Shown here: positions 43,495 through 54,845 of the stretch, in pieces
Layout of the letters: each line of letters opens with the position of its first letter
Position numbering within the stretch: the stretch's first letter is position 1
Assembly (NCBI GenBank): GCA_036924285.1
Contig: JAYKYS010000010.1
Location: 5,766,001 to 5,830,000, forward strand
Length of the DNA stretch: 64,000 bases
Source: Asterella californica
Taxonomy: Eukaryota > Streptophyta > Marchantiopsida > Marchantiales > Aytoniaceae
Direction: 5' to 3'
The notes under the pieces: generated by a model
Databases searched by the model: none
What the model was told of the DNA's origin: nothing
The model's input: the letters and a program-made list of their open reading frames with translations, nothing else
Translations under genes and position numbers: made by a program

Positions 43495-45778
43495 TGTCGT
43501 GTTGTGAGACGTCTCACATGTGAATCCAGTGTAGAACGGATGTTGTGTTTTCTTTTGTGTTCGGTGAACCTTTTGTGTAGTTCGCATGAGAGGGTATTAG
43601 GTGTCACGTTCACAGAGATCTGGATGTGAGATCGCACGATAACAAGATGTGCCGACTCAATGATCCGTGAACGTTCGCGTGAATGGCTCTTGTTGTCAAA
43701 CATAGGTATAAGATAGTGGGTTGGGGTTTGTAAGGCATTCTTCTTTGGGGGTAGTTTTCATGAGTGTGTCTTAGTGTCTTACGTGATAAGAAGGAGCGGC
43801 AAGAGTTGTATTCATGGATGGAGGACTGAATCGAGTTCCAAATCTGCCATTTCCGAACCCGTTTCATATCAAGCTTCACTTGATCCACCGCGATCACTTT
43901 CGACAGTGGTTCGTCGCCTACTTTGGAGAAGAGTTCATGGGGAGGATGATGGACTCGCCTACTCCGGTGATCTTACCAATCGTCACGTATGGAGAGGACT
44001 GAGACTTGACAGTGTACATCTTACTTTGACGAGGACCAATGGACTTGAATTATCCAGCCAACATCCCTTTCAACGTCTGGGTGGATGTTCGATGTCACTG
44101 TCGGCGGAAGATCAATCATCGTGCGTGGATCGCAAGGAACTTTGGCGAGGAGTACTGTAATCAAGTGATGGCTTCTCCATTTCCTTTTGTAGTACCTTTC
44201 ATTGTAAATCGGTTCCAGGTCGTCATCTTGACCTTGTACTGAATCTTAAGTGTTAAGTATGATCTCTATAGTTTGACGAGTGTAATTAACTAAGGTTGGG
44301 GCCAATGCCTTGAAGGCATGAGAAGGGTAGTAAGGTTATAGTTGTTCTAGGGTACCAAGTAGAGGACAAAAGAGGTTTCCAGATCTGTTTTTTATTGGTC
44401 TATTTTCGACCAATCAACGCCATTCCAGATCTGTAGACGGCTTTAGGGTTTTGGAGGTCTTCCCGGGGGTCATTTGAGGAGTGAGTGGTCTTGTTGGAAA
44501 GCTCTCGAGACGGGCTACACTCTGGAGACAAAGATCAGGCGATTTGGAATTCTGAGGAGAGAGTGATGGACGTTGAAAGTCAGGGGGTCAAATCGGTACC
44601 CCAAGCCACGTTTTGGAGTGATCCGGGAGTTTGAGAGGTGATCTTTAGGAGCTGTCAAGAGGATCGAGTAGTTCACTCCGTGCTGGTTGTATTGATGTAA
44701 AACAATTCTACATTTGGGTTGGATTTGCTCCTGAAATGATCGATTGAAGTTGGCTGTTACAGTTGAGAGGTATGAGTAAAACCGCTTTCTTTGGATTCAA
44801 AGCTTGAGTTGCTCCGTGCACATGGGATTGGATCTCTGAGTGAAACTTTCCAGGATGAGAGTGTGCCCTATCAGCTAGTCACATGTGGAATTTCAGTTCA
44901 ATTGGGTAAGAGAATGTGTGGAGATCTAGGATTTTGGCCATCGAGATCTGTAAAGCTCATAAGTTAGCACAGGCGGGTGGCTTGATTCATCGCGGACAGT
45001 TGGGTTCAGATCTGAGACTGAAATTTCATACAGTAGTAGAGAAGGGTCAGAGGGGATGTCCTGTGAAGTTTGAGCCTGATTGGATAATCGAGGTGAAGGC
45101 ACGAGATTGTCAAAGTTCAATTTGCAGCGAGACGAGAAAGACGTAGAGAGATTTTGCTTAAATCTCTTGGTTGGAGTTGAACAAAAAACGACTTGAAGAT
45201 GGGAGGTGTGCTTCTTGGAGGTGTCATGTGGATGACAAGGAGGCTGTGTTGTGAGATTGGTACGGCGATCACGCTCAGTGGAGGTGCCACGTCTTGCTGA
45301 AGCTGAGGTACCGTTATCCTCGGTGTCACGCCCCGAGTTTCTAGCTGTTTGCTGCCGATATGTCTTGTATCGTTGGGAAGCTTGTGTAGTAGGCGGTCCT
45401 TGCTGTGGACATCTTCCTGAGCAAAATCGTATCAGCGAACAATAGAAGGTCAGAGTCTACAATTTAGGTAGTTTGTCGAGAAGAAGTAGTGAAGCGGATG
45501 TTGATGAGAGATTGTATGAGAAGTGCTTGGGATCTAAAGCAGACACGTACCGTGTATGAGCCTTGCCTTTATCTAGAGTGGAATCAAGCTCCGAGTCATT
45601 TGTGTGATGCACATGTGTTGCACTTGGGTCAAGTTAGCTCACTAGTAACCTACAAAAAAGACTGATAGATTAGATAGTGAGAGCATAAGTTTTCATCAGT
45701 TAGGTCGTAGATCCAGTTGTATCTCTCTACAGCCAGATACCTCGTGTATTCCCAGACCATATTTCATGCCCTACGACA
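43495..45778 (+). repeat. E6 3' LTR
   Basis: This 2284-bp partner of 29571-31854 holds a second copy of small ORF1 (43814-44002, cut short by TGG-to-TGA at 44000) and an intact small ORF2 (44039-44242). Confidence 0.95.
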
Positions 45779-45782
45779 GCGT

Positions 45783-46616
45783 TTACAGCAACGCGACCAA
45801 GAGGTTCTCCGAGTGCGGGGGAAGATCACCGCCCTCGCAGAAGAGAAGACAACATGGAAGATGCAGCGAGAAGCTGCAGAAGCGCGAGTTGCAGCCGAGA
45901 AGATGCAGCGAGAAGCAGCGGAAGCTCGTGCGCAGGAGATGCTAGCACAGTCGGTGGAAGCACTTCGAAAGAAGTTCAACTTAACCGCGGGTAGGAAGTT
46001 GCTTACCTTGGCTAGAGAGTGGGACATGAGTCCAAGGCGATGTTGGAAGAGTGCAAGGAGAGTATGTTCATGTATTTGGATAGACAGATAAGGGAGTGAA
46101 GACACTCTATGGTCTTCCCTTGATTCCGCCACAGATAATTGCATCTTCTCAAGCTCCAGCACCATCGACTGGATCCGAATTGGAGAAGGAGGAGTTCGAC
46201 CTCGCTGTCCACTTGATAATGACAGCGTTGGAAACCGAGAAGACTCCGGAAGAAGCCCCGGAAGACAAGATGTCTTCTGGAAGACAGGAAGAAGAACCGT
46301 CTTCCCAAGCATTCCCATGGAGGAAGCGACTTCCCCGGACCCCTATGAGGTCGCCATGGTCTCTAGTATCGAACCAGTGCCTCATAAGAGCGAGGAAGCG
46401 CAAGTCGACCCAACTTCCCAGAAGACGCTTCCGTCTTCTGAAGCAGAAGCAAAAGCCGAGGAAGAAGCAGCAGCAGCGACAACAAGGCCAGCAAAGAACG
46501 ATGCGAAGGAAGCCACCTCAGTGTTACCCGAGGTGTTCGCAGGGCTTTCTAGCTTATCAAAAGCCGTGTTAGGAGCTCCGGTAGGAGCAGATCAGGTAGA
46601 GGTTGCCTCCTAGCAA
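45783..46616 (+). pseudogene. E1 additional ORF, C-terminal part
   Basis: Continues the coiled coil from 29570 without a shift: LQQRDQEVLRVRGKITALAE, then two near-repeats built on KMQREAAEAR (45858-45932), then ALRKKFNLTAGRKLLTLARE to a stop at 46089. A further Pro/Glu/Ser-rich, acidic stretch is open in the next frame (46096-46310), then returns to the first frame (46317-46613, ending VEVAS). At least one frameshift on each side of 46310 is implied. Function unknown; the coiled coil suggests a multimerising structural protein. Confidence 0.5.
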
Positions 46617-47501
46617 TCAGAGTAGATAGTAAACACAACCGACGTTGACATTTTCCAAATTTAATAAGACCGAACATGCTATCTTAAGGGTGATGGTTTT
46701 CAGTGTAAAATTAGTTAGGCAGCCATGTGGCAGCATAAGTAGCGTAGGAACAACAAGGTGGATGGCTAATCAGGGAGGGAAATGGTTTGCATGTGGAGTG
46801 GCAGCCTTCTGACAGCGCCCATCTCTCTCTGGTGGTCGTCTCCTCTGTTTTTCTCACGGTAGAAGGCATAAGTAGGATTGAAGAGTAGGAAATCTAGTTA
46901 CACACACACTACACCCGATGTTAGAGACATACAAATAGACTAGGATTATACCGGAGGGTCTGCATGCTCGTTACCAGCAGTGGTTCAAAGATGTAGATAG
47001 AGATAGTGGACAGTTTAGGAACAGGGAACGGCATCCTCGTGCAGTCCTGTTGGCTAGACTGTTGTGTCGAGGAGTAGGCGCATGAAGTAGAGGGAGTGAG
47101 CTTCCCAATGCCAATGTGACATCTTCTCGGGGAATGGATTGCGGATTTGAGTGCAGAAGTTTAATCCGTGTCTTCCGGGTGGTGAGTTCCTTGAATTCGC
47201 TCCCGATTGTGCATGGAAAGTGTTCTTCTTGAGTGGCGGTGACTGTCATCAGTTGTGGAATTGCAGCTTGGCTCGTCCAGTAGAGCACTTAGGATCTACG
47301 TACGGACGGTCTGATGGGTAAGAGATCCCAGAAGACAAAGTAGTCGGAGCAGCGAAGAGAAGAAGAAAGAAGCCTTCTTCCCACAGTAGAAGACGACATC
47401 CTCAAGTAGAAGACGGTGCAACTGTACACACGTTTGTTGTCTTCCTCCCCAAACTATTACAAGCAGGGATGGCTTGTTAGTCAAGATCTGGACTAGAAGC
47501 C
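46617..47501 (+). other. Gene-free stretch, probably E1 3' region
   Basis: No coding or RNA gene seen. A purine run CAGGGAGGGAAA (about 46768-46779) could be a polypurine tract. The GAAGAC signature returns at 47330-47420. Confidence 0.4.
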
Positions 47502-48149
47502 TGTCGGAATCTTAATTTCTCCTTTTCATCTTGTTTTCCTCTTGTTTGGATTTTTCCTTCTTCCTCATCTTCCCTTATCTTCTCCATCTTCTTACCTTCT
47601 TCTAGTGAGCTTCCGAGACTTCTATTGAGCTTCCGTGAAGGTGAATGTCGTTGTAGCGCTGCAGGAAAATCATTTCCATAGACAAAAGCCTGGGAAGGCT
47701 ACAGGGGGCATACACCCTGTGATCAATCTAACCCGTTGGAATGTAAAAGTGAGTAAGGTGTAACAGCCGATTCTAGTCGACTTCTGCGAAGCAGGACAGT
47801 CTTCTGGAGGTGCGAGAAGCCGAGTTGAACCCCAGAAGCCGAGAATTGCTTCGAGAAGACGATACTGAGAAGACCGGAAGAAGTGACCTGGAAGCAAGAA
47901 GCGTCTTCCCGAGCTTCTCTGTGAATAGTTGTGTGATATTTTAGTTAGTAGTTGTTTGTTTAGGTCCAGAGCACCTTTTGGCGAGTCTGGAAGACGCGTG
48001 GTTGTGTGAAAAGACGGGATTTCTAGACAAAACCCGTGTGTTTGTGTGTTTGAACAGATCTTAGAACTTAGAGCAGCGTTACTTGTGCAAATCCTCTGTG
48101 GGAACGATATCTTGTATACTAAATGGGCAAAAGGAGTAATCTTACGACA
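47502..48149 (+). repeat. LTR-like end of E1 (uncertain)
   Basis: Begins TGTCGGAATC, has a pyrimidine-rich tract (47520-47605), dense GAAGA/TCTTC motifs, and a plant-LTR-like 3' end GTGGGAACGATATC near 48100, finishing TTACGACA at 48149, where E8 RNase H coding starts. No partner LTR in the window; the start is a guess. Confidence 0.35.
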
Positions 48150-48810
48150 CTACAAGTTCGTATGAGGGAGAGTGTTTGGCGGCAGTGTGGGCTGTTGCAC
48201 ACTTTTGATGTTATCTGTTTGAGAACCCCTTTACTCTCATCACTGATCACCAGCCGCTCAAGTGGTTGATGAAGTCCGACAAGCTTACAGGGAAGCTTGC
48301 ACGATGGGCTCTGATCTTACAGGAGTATGACTTCCAGGTAGTACATAGACCAGGAGTTGCAAACCTAGATGCCGATGGGTTGAGTCGCAACCCGTGCACG
48401 AGTCAGCAGGATCAGACTAGAGCTCGATGACATGATGAGGAGATAGTGCCAAGGTGGCATGTATCTGTCTTTTTTTGTGTGTTGGCCATGAACTCTAGTA
48501 TGGAGGACCAGGTCGTATCTTTCTCTGGTCAGAGAGTAGATGATGAGTCTACAGATCTTGAGGGTGGAGATGGTGTTCCAGATCAGCGAGATATCCATGA
48601 TGATGTGATCGTGATGGAGTATCTACGTACTGGTGTGGTAGTAGGTACAGTAAATGCCGAGGAGCGAGATCGTGTTCTTCAACGAGCGAAGAGATTTCGA
48701 CGAGAAGGACGACATGTACTTCGAGTGTGGGGTGATGGGAGGGTACGGATAGTGCCACATCCATCCCAGAGGGGCACAGTTAGTACGATATGCCCATGAG
48801 GAGTTGGGAC
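48150..48810 (+). pseudogene. E8 RNase H and start of integrase (fragment)
   Basis: The frame reads SSYEGECLAAVWAVAHF, a TGA (from CGA, about 48218), then YLFENPFTLITDHQPLKWLM, GKLARWALILQEYDFQVVHR, PGVANLDADGLSRNP: a gypsy RNase H C-terminal half. After a stop near 48428 comes a linker (YLRTGVVVGTVNAEERDRVL), then after a frameshift near 48765 the integrase opening VRYAHEELG, which continues as HFGVKRTHSLLQ at 57593 once E9 is removed. RT should lie left of the window if E1 sits inside E8. This family differs from E1, E4 and E6. Confidence 0.85.
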
Positions 48811-49732
48811 TGTAAACCCTCCGTGGTCCTATCGATCAACTACCCCCCCCCCCCCGATCTCTCAACCTCCACGATCGTCATCCACGAATCAGCAACATGT
48901 CGGACCTGTCTCTCACTCAGTGGTCACCTCTTATGGCTTTGATGGAAGCACACCATGAACTTGAAGGGAAAATGCTGAGTTCACTCATTCATACACCCAC
49001 AAACTTATCAACTAAAAATCTCCTCAAACACATCAACTAAAATCCTCCATTCTAACAACGTCTCTCAAGTTCTCACATGCTAAAAATATCCCAGACTCTC
49101 TATATTACTCAAGTTGTCATTACGACAATGTGAAAACAAGGATGAGGAGCTCTTCTCTACTCCTCTATTTATACATTCTAGGTTTTTACTTTGGTACCCT
49201 CCGGTAACTCAGCCGTAACTATTTTTACCGGGTTTTACTAAGATATTACTTAAGGTAAAAGCATTGATCACATGGGCTTTTTACCTTTTCACATGGGCTT
49301 ATTCCTTCAAAGTCAACAACTTCTAGAAGGATTCTGGAATATTCTCAAGGAATCTCGAATTTCCACCCCCCCTCTACACTAGGACCCACTAAAAAGGAAA
49401 CATGTGGAATCTCTTCTTGTTTTTAATGTCCACAAAGTCCACAACTTTAATCCAACCACTAATATCAAGTCAAAAAAGAGATAAGGGATACTTTCCACCT
49501 CCTTTCTATCTTTTAGACAAGAATGACAAGATAGTAGTGCTCACTCTTTAGCAAATATCTGAATTCTGTCAAAAGTACAGCTAAGTTTAACCATAACTAA
49601 CTTTTAGCTAGTCATGACTAACTTGATACATCCTTAAAGTACTTTGGCAGCCAATAAACATTCTCAACACTTAGTTATAACTAAACACCTTACTAATAGA
49701 CAAACTTCCTATGTGTAACATAGGTCGTTACA
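48811..49732 (-). repeat. E9 3' LTR
   Basis: 922 bp; TATA box rc of 49166-49173; C-run of 13 near 48843. The adjacent minus-strand purine tract CCGGGGGTAAAA (rc of about 49733-49744) is the polypurine tract. Confidence 0.93.
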
Positions 49733-49745
49733 TTTTACCCCCGGA

Positions 49746-52270
49746 CTAAATTTTCGCTCCGTCCTCGGAGTGAAGAGAGAACTTTCGTCGATGAAACAAC
49801 TTCAACTTGTCATGATTTACTCGATCAAATCTCCTTCCTCCCAGCTCTTGAAGGTCATATGTGAAGTTGCTCCACACCTTATCTACAACAAAAGGACCAA
49901 AATATCTCGGAAGAAACTTCTTCCTAGCCCTCTTGAATCTGATAGCATCATATAACATAATCCAATCTCCGACTTGAAAAGGTTTTACCTCCCTCTTGCC
50001 CAACCGTTTGTCGTAACTCTTCTTTTGATACGCCTGAGCTCGTTCCATCCGGATCATTGCTACCGCTCGGGTCTCTTCCAACTCCATGAGTTGCTCCCTT
50101 CTTGATCTGACCACGTCTTCTCCTCTTGACCTCTTCAACTTTCGTTGAATAGTTTGAAAAGTATCCAATTCGAATTGGATCGGCAACTTGGACTCCACTC
50201 CATAAACCAGTCGAATGGGGAGTACCCAGTAGAAGTCTTTGTTGTCGTTCGATACTCTCATAAGATGGCATGTAGCCTCTTATCCCAAGTATGTTTCGCA
50301 GTTTCAACACCATCATCTTTGACGAGCATCATACAAAGTGTAAGATTGATCTTCTCCGCAAGACCATTAGCATTTGGTTTGTATGAGGTCGTTACTCGTG
50401 GCTTGATAGAAAAGTGTTGTAGCATAGCAGTAGTCATGCTCCCTACAAACTCTCCTCCTCTATCTGAGACCAACTCTATCGGACATCCAAATCTCGTGAT
50501 GATCCTCTCTCATAGGAATCTACCGACTTCTGTTTCATTGGTCTCTCTCAAAGGTCTAGCCTCTACCCACTTGGTACAATAGTCAGTGGCGACTACAATG
50601 TATCTATTGCCTCGAGGTGTCTTATTAAGAGGACCTACAAAGTCAATACCCCATTTCTCAAACGGCCTTAATATTGGAATTGATCTTAACGGAGGTGTTC
50701 TAGTAGACTTTAGAGCAAATGCTTGACATACGTCACAAGTTTTGCAATAGTCTAAACACTCTTTGAAAATCCCTCTCCAGTGATAACCCGCATCCAAAAT
50801 CTTGAAGGCTGTTATCTTACCAGCAAAGTGACCTCCACAAACAGTTCCGTCGTGAAACTCGTGCATTAGCTTGAATGCCTCCTTCTGACCAACTGCTCTC
50901 CTTAGTAACCCATCTGCTCCTTGATGAAACAGAATTTCCTCCACCATGATGTAAGGTTTGCATCTCTTGATCAACGCGTTACGTTCTCGGGTATGCATAC
51001 CTTCTGGAAAAGAGCCATCTACAAGGAAACTCCAGATTTCCTTGTACTCGTCCGGTATCTCCTCGATGCTTGTGATGGTCATCAGATGCTCGTCTGGAAA
51101 TGAATCATCAAACGGTTCTTCTCCCTCATCATCATAAGCCCTTGACAAAAGATCAGCATTCGCATGCTTCTTCCCTGGTCTATCTTCGATCACATAATCG
51201 TATTCTGTTAGAAGGATCTTCCAACGAGCAATACGACCTTCGACATTAGGCTTATTAAAGATATACTTTAAAGCCTTGTGATCTGTGACTATGGAAAATT
51301 TCCCTCCTAGCAAGTAGTGTCGAAATTTCTTCAATCCAAAGATCACCGCTAATCCTTCTCGTTCAGTCACGGAGTAATTCTTCTCCGCTGGAACCATCTG
51401 CCTACTAGCATAAGCTATAGGATGATCATGCCCATCTCCATCTAGCTGACTTAATGTACGTCCGATTGCTACATTGGAGGCATCCGTATACAGAATAAAT
51501 GCTTTACTCCACTCAAGTTTAGCAAGTATAGGAGTTGTCACTAATGCCTTTTTCAACTCCTCAAATGCTTCCTTTGCCTTCTGATCATGCACTATCAAGT
51601 CAAAATCAACTCCCTTCTTCATGTACATAGTCAAAGCTATTGCTTTGTTTGAGAAGGAAAAGACAAACCTACGATAATATCCAACCATGCCAAGAAACTG
51701 CCTCAACTTTGTCAAGTTGATCGGAAATGGAAGATCCACAATCTTCTTCACCTTCTCAGGATCTACCGCAATCCCATTCTTGGAAATGATGTGCCCTAAC
51801 AGCAGACCTTCTTCGCAGCCAAAGATGCACTTCTCTGGATTTAGAGAAGCGTTGGCTTGCTCCAACCGCTGCAAAACTTTGATCACATGATCAAAGTGGT
51901 CCTCCTTTCGTCCGTACACACAGAAATCGTCAATGAAATCCCGAACAAACTTCCCTATGAATGGTTCAAACACCTTGTTCATGAACCTTTGAAACGTGGC
52001 CGGAGCATTACACAATCCGAATGACATCACCCAAAATGCAAATGTTCCCCAAGGAGTACTGAAAGTAGTCAACTGTTGGTACTCCTGTGCTATCTTGATC
52101 TGGTTATACCCACTATAACCATCACCAAAGTTGTACCACTCATGACCAGCAACTTCCTCTAAAATTTCATCTATAAATGGTAGAGGATAATAATCCTTCT
52201 TGGTAACTGCATTCAGCTTCTTATAGTCTATGCACACTCGCAGCTTACCATTCTTCTTCTTGACAATCAC
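49746..52270 (-). pseudogene. E9 pol: RT, RNase H and integrase
   Basis: The 586-aa open stretch 50510-52270 holds RT (IDYKKLNAVTKKDYYPLPF, FGLCNAPATFQRFM, FIDDFCVYG), RNase H (LYTDASNVAIG, VTDHKALK, NADLLSR) and the integrase zinc finger and first Asp (WGIDFVGP). A TGA at 50510 replaces Trp (GRFLWERII in E4). VSDRGGEF and NGLAEK follow at 50258-50473. A one-base loss near 50213 shifts the frame; the C-terminal domain is 49746-50261. Near-identical to E4 otherwise. Confidence 0.9.
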
Positions 52271-52282
52271 AATGGGTGAAAC

Positions 52283-53833
52283 TCATTCTGAGTTCTTCAC
52301 CTCATAGATGAAACTCGTCTCCTTCAACTTGTCTATCTCCTCCTTAACCATCATTGCTGTTGTAGGATTGACCCTTCTCTGCTTCTGTCGAACTGGTCTT
52401 GCGTTCTCCTCCAATTCGATTCGATGAGTCTCGAGAGTCACCTCCTTCAAATCCTTGTAGCTGAAAGCAAACACATGGATATATTTTCGAAATATATCTA
52501 GGAATCTATTTTTCTCCTCTTGAGTGACATTGATACCAAACTTCAGGGTAGAGAGTCTTCTCACAATCTCTGCCTCACTCAATTCTTCTTTGTCAGGATC
52601 TTTCTCCACTGCTGGTCGAGGCAACAAGTCAATAGCACTAAGCTGATGTAATGATTCATCTCGACCAAATCCTTCGTCCTCAGACGAGGATTCTTTATCG
52701 TAAGAATCTCCGGTATCTACTTCTGAGACACTCTGATCATTTTCCGTATCAGATTCCCAGTAGTCACTAGTGGGTCTATCAGAGTCAGAAGTCACAACTC
52801 CAACACCCGAGAGAGGAACTATCACTCTATGATCTCTAGGCCCAATCCGTAAGTATCCCTTGTGCCACCTATCCGTGGTGCGCACAGCTCTCAACCAAGG
52901 CCTACCTAGGAGCAAATCATAACTAGAGTCCTTTAACACTTGAAAGGACATCAATGTTTGAACTCCCATCACAGACACGACCACCTTCTCTAACACACCA
53001 AGAGGTCTTATCCGTTGCTTGTTAGCCATCCCCACGACAATGCTAGCCGGGCGAGTTGGTTCCATCCCCAACTTCTTCATCAACCTCTCCGATATGGCGT
53101 TTATAGCCGACCCTCCATCCACCAATACGTCAGAGACGTATTGACCATTCAACCGGACTTCAATCTTTGAAGTCCTAGTGCATACCTCTGAAGCATGCAC
53201 ATCCACCACACCAACTCCCACAGACTTTGATGTCTTGCTCTTGAGTTTCTTCTTCTTGCTTCTCTTAGAACTCAGTCCTCCTCTAAGTTCCCTTCGTAAG
53301 CTGGGATTAAGTGCGATCATTTGTCCAACAGTGATGTTGGCTTTCTGAGCACCCACATCTTCAACCACATCATATCCCGCTTGGGAAGATGAAATGGTGA
53401 AATCCGCCATCCCCAGCTTCCTTCTTGGCTCCCTTGGTGTACTCGAAACATTACTCAAACGAGTACTTCTACTTGCTGACTCCTCCATGAAAACCGGTTC
53501 ATCAGAAAATCGAGTTCTTTTCCTTTCTTGAGCTAAAAGCTCCACCGGTGCATGAGAAGAGTTTGAACTCTCTCCTTTCTCGTAAATGAGATCTCGTACG
53601 ACATCGATAGTAGCCACCTTCTTGTCTCGTCCTTGTGATGGATTTCCTCCACCCACATTCATTCTGACAGCTTCGGCATCTCTTGCTCCGTTGTTAAGAC
53701 AATTTCGCTGGAAATGAGAACCTCCACACGTCCAACATGTGATTCCTCCAAAGTTACCTTGGTTGCCTCTAAAGTTACCTTGATTTCCTCGGTTAGGATT
53801 GTTGTCGTAACCTCTTTGACCTCCTCCCTCCAC
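52283..53833 (-). pseudogene. E9 gag C-terminus, zinc knuckle and protease (516 aa)
   Basis: Open from the Gly/Asn-rich region through CWTCGGSHFQRNC (CX2CX3HX4C), the protease VDGGSAINAIS (Asp-Gly-Gly class) and LLLGRPWL, to RKYIHVFAFSYKD, where E4 has a stop. It ends at TGA 52283-52285, replacing the Trp of SEWVSP just before RT. The same TGA is in E4. A one-base insertion in a C/G run near 53827 separates it from upstream gag. Confidence 0.9.
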
Positions 53834-54632
53834 CTTTGTTCCTCCATTCGCGTAACTGCACCACGTTTATCTTGAGATCCGCAAGAGTATCGGTGATGCT
53901 CTTCAACTCAGCATGGAAATCAGAGGTGGCAGTAGACATCGCTGTAGGGATAAATGGTCTTGGCACCACCGTTGGAGTAGGAGCTGACGTTGAAGCAATC
54001 ACCAATTGTGATGGTGCAGATGCTACCGTTGTGGTTACACCAAGAGTCGGAGTCGACACCAAAGCGGCATGATGCGGTTGGATGATATCCCCTTCATCCA
54101 AACTCTCTTCCATATTTGTCGCAATCTTGATGACCTCCGCTTTGGTTGTTGGCTTCTCGTACCTCACTTGGGTTCGAATTGAAGGTCTCAACCCTCCCAC
54201 CAAGTTCTTGGTCAGCACTGCTCCAATCCCCGCCATCGTTAGCTCCACATTGTCTCCACTCTTCCGTAGGACCGTCCGAAATCGTTGTTCCAACTTATCC
54301 ACCCTTTCGGCATATTGCCGAACTTTCTCGTCGTCCCGTTGCTTCAAATGAGTAAGCTCCACCATGAGCTTCTCATAACTCTCTTCTGGAAGAAATTCTT
54401 CGATGAGTGCATTACTCAACGTCTCACATGTGTCCTCAACTGCACCAGGTGTCTGGCTCTTCACTCGGTCTTCATACCATGTAAGAGCAAAATCTTCTAA
54501 AAACTCTGGCAGTAACAACACCTATTCTTCCTTCCTTCTCACGTTGTTTCTGATGCAACCCCTTTTGAAGTCTCGTACAAATGGTTCTACATCTTCATTG
54601 TCCTTCCCATGAAACACTGGTAACTTCCCCAT
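53793..54632 (-). pseudogene. E9 gag N-terminal (capsid) domain
   Basis: ATG at 54632 (MGKLPVFHGKDNEDVEPFVR). A TGG-to-TAG stop at 54522 (RRKEEWV in E4) is followed by LLPEFLEDFALTWYEDRV, the full gag core and a Ser/Thr/Pro linker (ATNMEESLDEGDIIQP onward). The frame is lost near 53827 in the Gly-rich run. Here the gag-to-linker joint is intact, whereas E4 is shifted at that point. Confidence 0.87.
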
Positions 54633-54845
54633 CTTGTAACTATTCTTTCTACCCTTCTAATTTTTGTGCAATAACTACTCGTCAAAAGAGTACGAACATC
54701 ACCAATTCCATTCGCGAATAATCTACCATAGGTAAAATGAAAGGAAATGGTTGTAACAACACCTCTTGTGCCATCTTTTCTCCCAAGGTAATCATGAGTC
54801 TGAGTCGCATCACTGTCTTCTCCACCATCCGAATGACGATCTCCA

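Larger units (their letters stand above)
29571..45778 (+). mobile_element. E6: Ty3/gypsy element, TGTCG lineage, complete but interrupted by E7
   Basis: Two 2284-bp LTRs (29571-31854 and 43495-45778), about 1% different, with a perfect TSD GCGT (29567-29570 and 45779-45782). Collapsing the TSD rejoins the coiled-coil ORF (NQELQAR then LQQRDQEV). Interior: primer site, gag-protease, pol (RT, RNase H, integrase) in the -1 frame, and polypurine tract. E7 sits two codons before the pol stop. It has a full domain set, with four nonsense codons, two in gag and two in pol. Nearest relative here is E5. Confidence 0.95.
1..48149 (+). mobile_element. E1: old Ty3/gypsy host element, interrupted by five later insertions
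   Basis: The element is read from pieces that join in order: gag end and protease (30-1171), reverse transcriptase (7467-8386, 9762-9880), RT end, RNase H and integrase start (18441-20117), and integrase end (27482-27996). A further ORF follows (28302-29570 plus 45783-46616). The joints are exact when E2, E3, E4, E5 and E6 are removed with one TSD copy each. E1 pieces are unusually rich in GAAGAC/GTCTTC, and that signature reappears at 47330-47420 and 47780-47920, so the element is taken to reach about 48149. The left end lies outside the window. The right end is inferred from where E8 RNase H coding resumes. An alternative 3' boundary is near 28034, where a purine-rich stretch is followed by TGTGGTGCC. 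Confidence 0.6.
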
